A stretch of DNA of 64,000 nt from Elysia crispata (lineage: Eukaryota; Mollusca; Gastropoda; Plakobranchidae). Each line of letters opens with the position of its first letter. Within the stretch, counting starts at the first letter, position 1. The stretch lies in NCBI GenBank assembly GCA_033675545.1, contig JAWDGP010005047.1:386001-450000 (forward strand), read 5' to 3'. A model generated the notes under the pieces. That model was not told the DNA's origin, searched no databases, and worked only from the letters and a program-made list of their open reading frames with translations. The position numbers and the translations under genes were made by a program. Positions 35,200-46,699 of this stretch are shown one piece after another.

Positions 35200-36680
35200 G
35201 TTAGTGTTTATGACAAATGAAGATTTGGAAGCCAGAAGATTGTGTTGTTTGAATGAAGGAGCCGAAAGTTTTTAGACCAACAGTCATGTAGATAAGTGGA
35301 TTAAAAGCTAAGATTTGCAGCTCATAAAGAAACCAAATCCGAAAGTTACAAACTTTCTTTTTTATAAGATAAATTTGGGCATTTTTTCTAATATCAAAAG
35401 GCACCCCTCCGTACAAAATAGAATTACTTTCCAAATTTGATGGAAATGCGTACAGAAATATAATCTCTCGACCTTTCAAAGATTTAAACAGTTTTTTTAA
35501 ACCAGATAAGCTTTTCACGGTAATATTTGTTCTTAGGCAATAAAAAGCATACACATAAATTACCGTCGTATTTCCTACTAAAGTCAGTAAGAAAAGTGGG
35601 CGGGACCCGAGCCAGTGGGGGGCGCTCACGCATTTTTTTGAATAAGGGCTTGATAGCCAGTGAGCTATGTTTTCAAATCTAGAATCTTTGATTATTCTAA
35701 CAGTTAGGATAGATCTTTGAATCTATGAAAATATATATATTTACCTTATTAAGGTTTAAAATTAAAATGATGTATGTGCGCATCATTATTTTGATTGCAG
35801 CCTTTGAGAGATTTCTAGGTTTTAATGATAGATCTTGATTTTTCAGTTGTGTTATGATTTAGTTTGTTTTCAAACGACTAGATAAATGCAGATCTAATCA
35901 GGCCTTAAATTTAGCTGCTATGTTGTTCCAGTTTAATAATCAAAGTTGAAAAACTATGATTTCGATACATTAATATGTGGCTTAATCTGTCTAGATCTAA
36001 TCTCACTAGACTTGCAATACAGAATCTAATACAATATCAACAAATGATACTCAATCCTCTGTAAATAATATCAAATATAGATATAAGATCTTGTCTTAAA
36101 GAAAGAACACTATTGTGTCATTTGGGTCCTCCAAAATTTTGAATCGTTATAATATACACAACGTTACTTTCCGACGGTCGTAATCTAAAGTATTATTATG
36201 TATCGTCAAGTCTCTATGCATAAATTCATTAATACCGGCCAGTAACATAACAGTCTGCCGATTCGACGTAATGCATCACCCGCCATCTAGGCATCCACGA
36301 TAAAAGTAAGGAATAACCTAACAGTAGCTCTTCGGGATTAGCATTTCTCATTCAACATCCTTTGAAGTCTCTGTAAAGATCAACGTCGATTTATTCTATT
36401 TCGGAACAGGAATGAGAATCTGACAGAGATTTGACAAAGAGGAGCTGGACCCGGCATCCGGTTTGAAGGTTTTTTGACAGCACCATGAATTCGGTGCTCC
36501 GATAAAACGAGGGTTAAATGTGGTATTATGCATTTTTATCGTGTCTAAAACCCCTGCTACGGCCAAATTTATGTAAGAAACAGATCTTGACAGCCGTATT
36601 TATTCACAACTTGAACACAAATCATCTTCAATAGGTGTATAGTGGATAAGAAAAAGATCATTCAGCGAGACTTTTTGTTT
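35200..36680. other. Intergenic, no gene seen
   Basis: AT-rich with many AGATCT/CTAGA words. A 142-codon minus ORF (35201-35629) has no recognisable features. Confidence 0.45.
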
Positions 36681-36689
36681 CTGTATCAA

Positions 36690-37110
36690 TCAATCAGGTG
36701 CCCTGCTCTTTAGCGTAGGCGACAATGACCTTTAACGCATCTCGATCCCTCGTAGCGTCTGGCACTCATCTTTCATTTAGCCACTTTGTTAATCCATCCA
36801 TCTTTGCCCGCTGGTTTCCTCTGCTGTGTTTTCCTTCAATCTTTCCAATTGTCAAAAGATATTCCAGTTTCTCTTTTCTCCTCACATAGTCCATAGGTTG
36901 CTTAGCGTTTACGCATTCTATTTATGAGTGATCTTATTGTGTCAGTTAGAGTCTCATAACACCTTTTCATTTGATTTCTTTGCAGTCCATGAGCTTTGTA
37001 GCACTCCAGTAGGAACCATTTTTCTATGACTTGGCAGCTGTTTTCAAATTGTTCTGGCCGCGCATCCATAGATCAGGGTGGGCTCAATATAGCACTCCAA
37101 GAATCTTCTT
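36690..37110 (-). mobile_element. LINE 3'-end fragment
   Basis: The minus frame 36886-36766 reads VRRKEKLEYLLTIGKIEGKH, SRGNQRAKMDGLTKWLNER, stop. This matches the '(M)RR.kLE.lv.TGKI.GKRsRGRQR' C-terminus of LINE ORF2 proteins. Upstream on the same strand, near 37085, a YIEPTLIYGC-like piece fits the preceding block in a different frame. Frameshifted, dead copy. Confidence 0.65.
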
Positions 37111-37339
37111 AAATATAAAATGTAAAGTAAAATCCTCTGAACCAACTAGTTTTATAGTAACTCGTCTCTGCAAAAAAATTTCTTGATATTCACATTTTTC
37201 AAATTAAAAAAAGGAATGTAATTTTCCCTCTACTGAAATTGTCACCTTTGTTATTTTTTGTTGTGTTGGACTAAGGGTTTATCATTCTGTTTCAATTTGT
37301 GTACTGAATCTTATCAGGGTATGGACTGTTTGTTGTATT

Positions 37340-37342
<3 letters not shown>

Positions 37343-37419
<77 letters not shown>
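37343..37419. repeat. (CT)n microsatellite
   Basis: A pure CT tract of about 77 bp. Confidence 0.95.
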
Positions 37420-37425
<6 letters not shown>

Positions 37426-38117
37426 AAAATGTTTCATGAAAGTTAGTTAATGAAAAAAAAAAGTTCATGCACGAATTTAACTAGAGCTTATCTTTCTAAA
37501 AAATATATATCTGCTTTGATTTGTTACACCTCATAATATTAGGAAAAGGGAAAAATCACTTCTTCTGGTCATAACAAATCACCTGCAAAATGTAATCAAT
37601 AACTAGGAAAAATACGAAAAAAGAACAAAATCATCTAAAAACGTTTTTTAACACAAAATCAGAAAAGCCATACACTGGGAGCAAAGTTTTTGAAATCACC
37701 ATAACAAAAATCTTACAATCGCTTTTTGGATGAAACTGGGTAGAAACATGAATTTTAAACTTTGCAATACAAACGTTCTTTGTCCCAATAATTTCTACAA
37801 ATAATGAAAAATTCATTTTTCAAACTAAGAGGTACAGTCCTAATCAGTGATTCAACAAATTTTAGGGATAAAAATTAGACAGCTGTTAGAAATATTCTCA
37901 CATTGAATAGTGATAGGACATGTATTTACAGTACATGTTGATACTTATTCACATCTAAACAAGATAGTTATAAATCTTGGAAAAATGCTTGTAGATCAAT
38001 CTATAAATGAAAGAAATAATATGGAAAAAAGTTTATTAGTCCTGATATTTATTTAAAAATTATTCAAGACTCTAGATAATCTAAAATAAATCGAAATCTT
38101 CATAAATCTAGATAAAT

Positions 38118-38605
38118 ATTTCATGTAGATCTATCTGCTCTAGATAAGTCTAAATCTGAGGTTAAAATTTATATTTCATGTAGATCTATATACTCTAGAT
38201 AAGTCTAAATCTGAGGTTAAAATCTATATTTCATGTAGATCTATATACTCTAGATAAGTCTAAATCTGAGGTTAAAATCTATATTTCATGTAGATCTATA
38301 TACTCTAGATAAGTCTAAATCTGAGGTTAAAATCTATATTTCATGTAGATCTATATACTCTAGATAAGTCTAAATCTGAGGTTAAAATCTATATTTCATG
38401 TAGATCTATCTGCTCTAGATAAGTCTAAATCTGAGGTTAAAATCTATATTTCATGTAGATCTATCTGCTCTAGATAAGTCTAAATCTGAGGTTAAAATCT
38501 ATATTTCATGTAGATCTTTATACTCTAGATAAGTCTAAATCTGAGGTTGAAATCTATATTTCATGTAGATCTATATACTCTAGATAAGTCTAAATCTGAG
38601 GTTGA
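38118..38605. repeat. 55-bp minisatellite, 9 copies
   Basis: The unit includes TTTCATGTAGATCTATATAC and TCTAGATAAGTCTAAATC. Nine occurrences of AAATCTGAGG at 55-bp spacing. It is AT-rich, with TAGATCTA and TCTAGA palindromes. Copies vary at ATATAC/ATCTGC. Confidence 0.95.
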
Positions 38606-39294
38606 AAGCATTAAGTCAGCCAGAACCATGACTACTCCAAGATGGACTGGGGATGAATTCTAGGGTATAAAATTAGATCTAGGCCTCGTTTTCGTTCCTT
38701 TAATTTGGGGCCTGCGGAGGTAGATTTATAAACGTATACCATTATGTCACGAAAATAGAGCTAAAACAAATGAGCAGACCAGAAATTGTAACTACTGAAA
38801 GATTTAAGCGTATTCCTTTTGTAAAACGAACTGAGTCAAAATCTTCGGAAAGATAACTTACTCATTGCGGCTTTTCGCAAAAACTTATTATATCTCTTTT
38901 GAGACAAAACAAGGAAAACCATTAAAGAGGAAACTATTGAAGAAGAGGACTAAAAATGAGACAAATGTTAAAATTTTTCTATGACATGAGAAAATCAATC
39001 TTTATATCATAGACAAAACTTCCTGAAAATTTAAATATTTACAAAAATCTAGATCTAAATATAGGTAAGTTTATAAAATCCTAATTGCTCAATAATTTGT
39101 GCTGGCATTGCACATCAAGCAAAATTATTTTTTTTCTTTTTTCCTTTTTTTACTCTGCTCTCTGAAAAGAATTCTGCTTAAAAAAAGATATGATAATGTT
39201 CTTCGAAAACACTCATTTATGACTAATTCAGCACACATGATATATTTCTATGGGATAAACCAAGGCATCTAACGTGTCCGCCTCTTTCTTTCAG

Positions 39295-39363
39295 CATGTT
39301 GAAGCGTCTAGTTATCTATCCACAGTGGTGCAGAGAATGACCAGAAAACTCTCATTTGATCAG
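39295..39363 (+). CDS. Candidate isolated exon, unknown gene
   Basis: A strong acceptor (CGCCTCTTTCTTTCAG) and donor-like CAG|GTCAAG bound 69 bp, open in phase 0, encoding HVEASSYLSTVVQRMTRKLS then FDQ. No family is recognised and no partner exon was found. Confidence 0.25.
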
Positions 39364-39799
39364 GTCAAGATGTCAATTCGACCCTTGCAGTTTCATTGGG
39401 ATTAAAAAACGAAAAAGTTAAATCGGAAGTGGTATTCTTCGACTGGTCTTTCCTACGTGGTGCCAAGCACTGAACCTTCGTAAAGGTAATTGGCGAAAAT
39501 ATTTTTATACGCGATTCTGAAATGAAATGCTGAAAACACGTCATAATTATATTTCTGTCTCCTGGTTCATGTTTTGGAACTTGGCACAGTTGACCTCTCA
39601 TACAACGCTTTTTCGAATTTTTTATTTTGAAGAGCGGCGAGAGTCAGAGGAAAAGGATAGCTTAGAGAAAAAAAAAATAAAAACTGACTAAAAATGAAAT
39701 AAAGTTAAATGTAAACAAAATAAGATTTTTATTTGACAGAATAAAATTGCGTTTTCTCATTTACTTCTCTTTGTCCATCTCTCTGTCTGACTTTGTTTC

Positions 39800-39821
39800 T
39801 CTCTCTCTCTCTGTCTGACTT

Positions 39822-39902
<81 letters not shown>

Positions 39903-39906
39903 CTCT
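39800..39906. repeat. (CT)n microsatellite
   Basis: CT tracts broken by two GTCTGACTTTGT units. Confidence 0.95.
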
Positions 39907-39929
39907 AGCCCTGGTCCTCCCCATGGACC

Positions 39930-39970
39930 GTCTGTAGTGGTTAGGTTGTCCGTCTCGATATCGGAAGGGA
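39930..39970 (+). mobile_element. Possible tRNA-like SINE head
   Basis: TAGTGGTTAGGTTGTCCGTC resembles an A-box region of a tRNA-derived SINE. The B box is missing or degraded. Confidence 0.3.
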
Positions 39971-41860
39971 CATTTCGCCCGACCGGCTATATCAAACAAC
40001 AAATTTTCTCTCAGTTCTGGATGTCCTTCTCTCGGTCTCTGTTTGTCTCTACTTCCCCGCATGTTTCAATCCAATTCTTACGCTCCTAATTCGCCCGAAT
40101 TTTCTCCATTAGCAAAAAACGAATTTGTTAAAATTATAGTTGTCCGTTACGTCCATAACGATTATTCGAAAAGAATTGAATGAGCCTTAATTGGTTTTAT
40201 GTTTTGTTTAAATAGATACTTTCAAAAGGTATTGAATTGGAATATTGTATATATATATTAGTATTACTACAGACTCGACAAAGCAATCGTGTGGCTGGCT
40301 TTACATTGATATTTTCTTTGTAAAAATCATTCGGAGTTTGTAAAATTTTAGAACTTTTTTCAAATTGAAGAGAACCGGGTTGCAGAAAAATTTAACAATA
40401 TTTTCTCATAAAATAAGGGAGGGGAGCGAGGGGAGAGGTGTGTTTAAAATTGAGATTGTGAGTTGGTGTTTCCTTTTTTTTTAATTCAAGCAAAGGTTAT
40501 AACGCTCAAATGCCACTTTGCTTGAATAATACTTTTTAAAACAAAACTAGAGAGGGAGATAAATGAAAAAAGAAAGATAGAGAAGGATAGAGAACTATTT
40601 CTAGATTGAAAGCAAAGCTGTAAATTATCATATTAAATGCCCATCAAAGGTCAGCTTTCTTTGAATAGTTTGTTACAAATATTAGAGCTGCACCGATCAT
40701 AATTATGATATATTCTAATGAGCCGCAGCCTTCCATGTGAGTCTAGACTACCACTCAACGCCATGTTCAACAACCAGAGTCGTTACAAAACATACCTGTG
40801 GATGCTCAAAGATTAGTGGACCATAGGACTAGCTGCTTGTCGCTCTTGATTGGACTTCACGATCTACTTGTAATATTCAAAGATCTATTATTACATTTAC
40901 TAAGTAGTGTGAAAAAAAAATAAGCCTACCATGTTTCATAAATATTGAGATTGTGACAAGGAACTTGGCTTTCAGAGCTGCAATAATTTAAATGGTGTGT
41001 TCCTATAGTGAAATAAGACCACAGAAACAAGATCAGTACATCAGGTGTGGAACTACTGACTTCAATACTGTAGTGACGTTTTCTCAATGGATGAACACAA
41101 ATAAAAAGCTCAAATACAAGTGCATTGTTGATCAAAAGCATTATGTTTAAACATAATAGGTGCAAGAAAAAAATCATTATCCGCTAAAAAGTAAGATAAA
41201 TAGTGAAAGCAAATAATGTTACAAGCACAGAAATCGTGAGCATTTTATGATATGGGTGCAATTAAACTGAGAGACTAGGAAACAGACCACGGGATAATGA
41301 TTGATGTAATTATGATTAGATAATTATCATAACCTGCACAGACACAGATGTGAAAACAGTAGATGATGCTAACAAAGACAGGCAAAAAAAATGAAGAAAA
41401 CGTATATGCGAAAGGAAAGAAACAAGAGTGAACTAAAACATTTCTCTAACTATTTCCATTCATGTGAACGGATCGTATGGGCAAAGCAATATCGCCGCCT
41501 ATAGGAAATGGCCGAATGTGATCAGGTTGCATCCTAATCTAAAAGCCATTAAGGAAAGCAATATAACTCGAAAATGGAAATGCATTTTGAAATTACCGTT
41601 TTTCTTCTTTTGAGATGAAAACTGCATTTTAAATATTCTTCTCTCTCTCTCTCTCTGAGCAAGTTCACGGGACGAGACGGGCGGTGTGGTGCTCCGGCTT
41701 TTTTAGACCGTGAATGTCTCCGTGGTGAGACAACTCAGTTAGCAGGGAGCCATCCCCTCCACATCGACATGTTAAAAGCATTTCTGTCGTTTAATTCAGG
41801 TCCTTTCACCGTTCAAAATGCCGCCGCTTTTCAGCGCTCGCCCTGTGGGATGAGAAACAA

Positions 41861-42868
41861 GTGCGGTGCGTGTTAGAACTCAGCAAGAGCAAGGTCTCTT
41901 CCTGCTCTAACCTCCAGTGCGGTGCGTGTTAGAACTCAGCAAGAGCACGGTCTCTTCCTGCTCTAACCTCCAGTGCGGTGCGTGTTAGAACTCAGCAAGA
42001 GCACGGTCTCTTCCTGCTCTAACCTCCAGTGCGGTGCGTGTTAGAACTCAGCAAGAGCAAGGTCTCTTCCTGCTCTAACCTCCAGTGCGGTGCGTGTTAG
42101 AACTCAGCAAGAGCAAGGTCTCTTCCTGCTCTAACCTCCAGTGCGGTGCGTGTTAGAACTCAGCAAGAGCAAGGTCTCTTCCTGCTCTAACCTCCAGTGC
42201 GGTGCGTGTTAGAACTCAGCAAGAGCAAGGTCTCTTCCTGCTCTAACCTCCAGTGCGGTGCGTGTTAGAACTCAGCAAGAGCACGGTCTCTTCCTGCTCT
42301 AACCTCCAGTGCGGTGCGTGTTAGAACTCAGCAAGAGCAAGGTCTCTTCCTGCTCTAACCTCCAGTGCGGTGCGTGTTAGAACTCAGCAAGAGCAAGGTC
42401 TCTTCCTGCTCTAACCTCCAGTGCGGTGCGTGTTAGAACTCAGCAAGAGCAAGGTCTCTTCCTGCTCTAACCTCCAGTGCGGTGCGTGTTAGAACTCAGC
42501 AAGAGCAAGGTCTCTTCCTGCTCTAACCTCCAGTGCGGTGCGTGTTAGAACTCAGCAAGAGCACGGTCTCTTCCTGCTCTAACCTCCAGTGCGGTGCGTG
42601 TTAGAACTCAGCAAGAGCAAGGTCTCTTCCTGCTCTAACCTCCAGTGCGGTGCGTGTTAGAACTCAGCAAGAGCAAGGTCTCTTCCTGCTCTAACCTCCA
42701 GTGCGGTGCGTGTTAGAACTCAGCAAGAGCACGGTCTCTTCCTGCTCTAACCTCCAGTGCGGTGCGTGTTAGAACTCAGCAAGAGCAAGGTCTCTTCCTG
42801 CTCTAACCTCCAGTGCGGTGCGTGTTAGAACTCAGCAAGAGCACGGTCTCTTCCTGCTCTAACCTCCA
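41861..42868. repeat. 56-bp minisatellite, exactly 18 copies, with higher-order periodicity
   Basis: The unit starts GTGCGGTGCGTGTTAGAACT. The copies are identical except for one A/C site (GCAAGG or GCACGG). In order the 18 copies read A C C A A A A C A A A A C A A C A C, so C recurs at copies 3, 8, 13 and 18. Each unit contains AGAGCA and, 11 bases later, its reverse complement TGCTCT, so a short hairpin is possible. Not coding (56 is not a multiple of 3). Confidence 0.97.
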
Positions 42869-43458
42869 GCATCTTCTTGGTCACTTCATTTCCTTTTTTC
42901 CTTTGTTTCTTTTTCAAAACTTTATTTTGCTTTAAAACCTTTGATCACGTGCATAGCAATGTGCCAAGATGCTATCAATTTAAACTTTGAAATTGCAATA
43001 GCTGCAAAAACAAGAAATATTCGATTAACAGCCACGTGACCAGAACCAAAGAGAAGAAACAAATGGACTCCAAGATAAGGTAGTAAAAAAATTATAGCCT
43101 AAAATATATTAAAAGAAAAGAGAAAAAATTTAAAATATCGGTCGCTTTTCTCTTCAGAATCCCGCTTTATACAGAATCCATTCGCGGAAAGACTGCAAGC
43201 CATAGCGCGTGTTGTGTTCACCCAACAAGGTCATAGATGCAGCTCTCTGGAGCGTTGTGATGGGAAAACAAATGACCAAGGAGTACATCATCCCAGTATA
43301 TCTCAGACCTAGACTTTTAAAACTTTCACAAGCACGCTATAGTGTTAAGAATGATAGAAAGGAACTACTAGGGTCACTTCTCCCCAAGGCTACAATATAT
43401 ATATACACACACACATACATACAGCCATCAACTGCTGTGAAGAAATGAAGAAAAGTAA

Positions 43459-44130
43459 ACTTTACTACAATGAACAGGTGGGGAAGACTACTAAAATAAA
43501 GAAAAGAAAATTTTACCACCATGACTATTATCTCCTCCAGAGCCATACAACTATTAAAGAAAAGCAAACTTTACAATTAAAACAGATATAACCCTCCTTC
43601 AAAGCCATTCATAGCACAACTTTAAAATATACAGAACCTTGAGACAATGGTAATTCCTCTGAAGTTGTCATGACGACGTTCTTTAAATCAAAGAGAGATC
43701 TCAAGTAAAAAAGTAAACTAAATTTGGTTGGAAAGAAAGCGCGACGATTACAGCTGATCTTAAAATCCTGACGAAATCACAACTATCTTCTTACACATAA
43801 CAGCAAAGTTTTCCATGACGCTTTTGTCTTCACGCTGGAGGATGTCAAATTTCAGTTCATTTTCAACTTTTTCAATTCTTCACTCCATTTAAATAACATA
43901 ACATGTTTTTTTCTGTTTATTTTCATTTTATAAATAACAGTAATTTGTTTTTAATAGTCATTCGATTTCAAAATTGGAATACACTGAGGGCAGTCTTTTA
44001 AATGTACTTTGATTCATCATTACAAATTTGGCAATAAAAATTGATGAAGTTTATTCCAATAAATATATAATGACTTTTCAAATGCATTTTCACCTAAATC
44101 CATAACATTTCTTTCAATTTTTGTACCGCT
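43459..44130 (+). repeat. Interspersed repeat family, copy B (partial)
   Basis: Shares with copies A and C the blocks GAACAGGTGGGGAAGAC, AAAGCAAACTTTACAA, the CCATGACGCTTTTGTCTTCACG-like region, TTCATCATTACAAATTTGG and TTTTCAAATGCATTTT, in the same order. It lies directly upstream of copy C. A middle portion is missing. Confidence 0.6.
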
Positions 44131-44137
44131 TCAGACC

Positions 44138-45395
44138 ATGATTGCCCGTTCAAAGGAACAGGTGGGGAAGACCACTAGATTGAAGAAATGCAAACTTCAG
44201 AAAAAATAACAGACTATTATCACAAATGCATCGAAGAGAAGCAAACTTTACAATAAGGAACATACAGAAATGTAAATTTTACAACAATGTCTGACATATC
44301 TCCTCCAGGGGCATACAAACGCATTAAAGATTTATAACAATATATATATATTTATATAGCCTCCACAGGCACTCATAGTACAGTCTTGAAATAAACAGAA
44401 AATTCAGACATTGGAATTCCTCTCACTTTTTCATGTAAACATTCTTTAAATGAAGAAGAAATCTCAAGCAAAGAGTAAACTAAATTTGGGTACAATCTTT
44501 TCAGCAGCCCTGTTTTCAGTTTACACCTCCACCGAGACCACAATGTGGTGCTGATGACCCGTTACAGATAAACGTAGTGCTCGATCTGAAGTGGTGGAAA
44601 ACTGTCCTCAAAAACTAAGTAAAAAAACGTGCAACTGCTCAAACAATATTGCAGTGAAAAAAAAACCTCAAGGCTCTGATTTAAAAAAAAAATTATTCGT
44701 TTCCCCTGGATTGCTAAAGCTTATAATTATTATAAATCTAGTCACAATGTGCACAACTCCTGTTAGACAAATTAAGAGTTAATTAAATAGCTTAACATGA
44801 CTGTTTCTATTGTTCCTTGTTGACAATTAGTGGATCTGGTCGCTATCTTAGGTACTAAACAGTACAGAAGCGCGAAATACTTGCAAAAGAAGCAGAAGTG
44901 ATATTTATTTTCACAACCGCCGCCCTTACAGAAAAGGCGGCGATGTTTCTATGACGCTCTAGTGTTTACGCTGAAGGAGGTCAAATTTCCTTGAATTTTT
45001 CATTTTTTTTTCCAGTTTTTCACTCCCTTTAAATAAAATAACATATTTTTTATATATTAGTATCTATAAGATAACAAAAAATTGTTTTAAAAACGCCACC
45101 AGCTTTGAAAATTGCATGCCACTGAGGATAGTGTTTTAAATGGTGAATGGTTCATCATAACAAATTGCATGCCACTGAGGATAGTGTTTTATATGGTGAA
45201 TGGTTCATCATAACAAATTTGGCAAAAAAATTTGATGAGTTAATTACCATCGATATATATTATCAACTTTCAAATGCCATTTTTAGCGAAAATACAAAAT
45301 GTAATATTTTTTTTTGGCCACTGATGTCCACAGATTAACATTCAGTCCACGTCATCATTGTATACTTGAGTGGTTTTCGAGGAAAAGAAATTAAA
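44138..45395 (+). repeat. Interspersed repeat family, copy C
   Basis: Begins GATTGCCCGTTCAAAGGAAC and is collinear with copy A over its whole length. Contains an internal 53-bp tandem duplication at about 45110-45216. Confidence 0.7.
45110..45216. repeat. 53-bp tandem duplication inside repeat copy C
   Basis: Two copies of a unit starting ATTGCATGCCACTGAGGATA, differing by one base (TTTAAAT or TTTATAT). Copies A and B have a single unit. Confidence 0.9.
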
Positions 45396-45399
45396 GTTG

Positions 45400-46400
45400 C
45401 CTTTTATTAAACACATTTATATATATTAGCGAGGAATGATGTAAATCAATGTTTGCTTGCAGAGATTAAAATGCAGGTAAAAATCAAATTTCAAGCCGGC
45501 ATAGTCAATAACAATTCTAGAATTTTACCCTAAAACAGCAGTTTCTTAATTAATGTGTATCTTTTACGGCCCCTTTCAAATTCTGATCTCCACGCCATTC
45601 TAAACACATAGCTTTATGTTATCAGACTTAGAGTGAAATATTTCATTAGCAAATAGTAAACCATGCACTACCCAAAAGGTGACCCTCAGAAGGTGAGACT
45701 TACATTTTGCATATTTTCTAAATTGGACGGAAAATTGGTGTTAGGATGTTTTCAGGCCTTACAACTTTGTATCTATGCAAAGGGCTAGACAGAAAATTCC
45801 AAACGCACCAGGTTGCCCCAACCTTCTTACATTTTTCCTAAACCAGTCTTGCTATGCATAAAAATGTGTGCTTTTGTTTTTTCTCCTGCAGAATTATCTA
45901 CTTTACACGTCTTTTTTCTCTGTTTCACAAGTTGGCAATCCTTTATCTTTAACCTCGTACTCTTGTGTATTTCACAATCATAGATTTAACTGATATTTCC
46001 ATTTTTTCTAGTGCACTGTATTTTATTCCATTTGTCGAACTGGAGGTTTTTTTTCTTGTTTTTTTTTTTTAGAGTTTCCCACTCCATGAGAAAACCATAC
46101 TCAATACAGAGCGGTTCTCTTGTCAAAAAGGCAAAGAATTCTTATTTTTCATACGAGCAGAAAATGATAACAAGTATTGGATAAAACTGTGCGGCTAAGA
46201 TACCACGCTATGTCTAACAGACATCGAGGAGATTTAACTTATTTTTGTGACAAAACTTTTTTTGCAGATCAAGAGGTTCTTGTAATAACAAGATCAGAAC
46301 ATAGGAGGATGAAAGAAAAAGAAAGAAAGAAGGCATTCAAAGTTGTAATTTGCAGATAGAGCAAAATGATACCCTATTTTTGATGAAAATAATAAGAACG
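45400..46400. other. Intergenic, no gene seen
   Basis: AT-rich, poly-T runs, no coding signal. Confidence 0.45.
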
Positions 46401-46406
46401 TTTTGT

Positions 46407-46410
46407 CATT

Positions 46411-46506
<96 letters not shown>

Positions 46507-46510
46507 GTTG

Positions 46511-46584
<74 letters not shown>

Positions 46585-46606
46585 GTTGTTGTTGTTGTTG
46601 TTGTTG

Positions 46607-46658
<52 letters not shown>
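46407..46658. repeat. Compound (ATC)n-(ATT)n-(GTT)n-(ATT)n microsatellite
   Basis: ATC to about 46443, then ATT with two GTT blocks (about 46506-46514 and 46584-46610). Confidence 0.95.
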
Positions 46659-46659
<1 letters not shown>

Positions 46660-46699
46660 GATGTTATTATTTTTATCAATACTATTATTACTACTTCTT

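Noticed and set aside
35201-35629. 142-codon minus-strand ORF with hydrophobic stretches and an NPLIYM segment
   Set aside because: NPLIY alone does not make a GPCR; no other helix marks, and the segment is AT-rich and low in complexity.
41861-42868. CRISPR-like look of regular repeats
   Set aside because: There are no unique spacers; the whole 56-bp unit repeats. The genome is eukaryotic.
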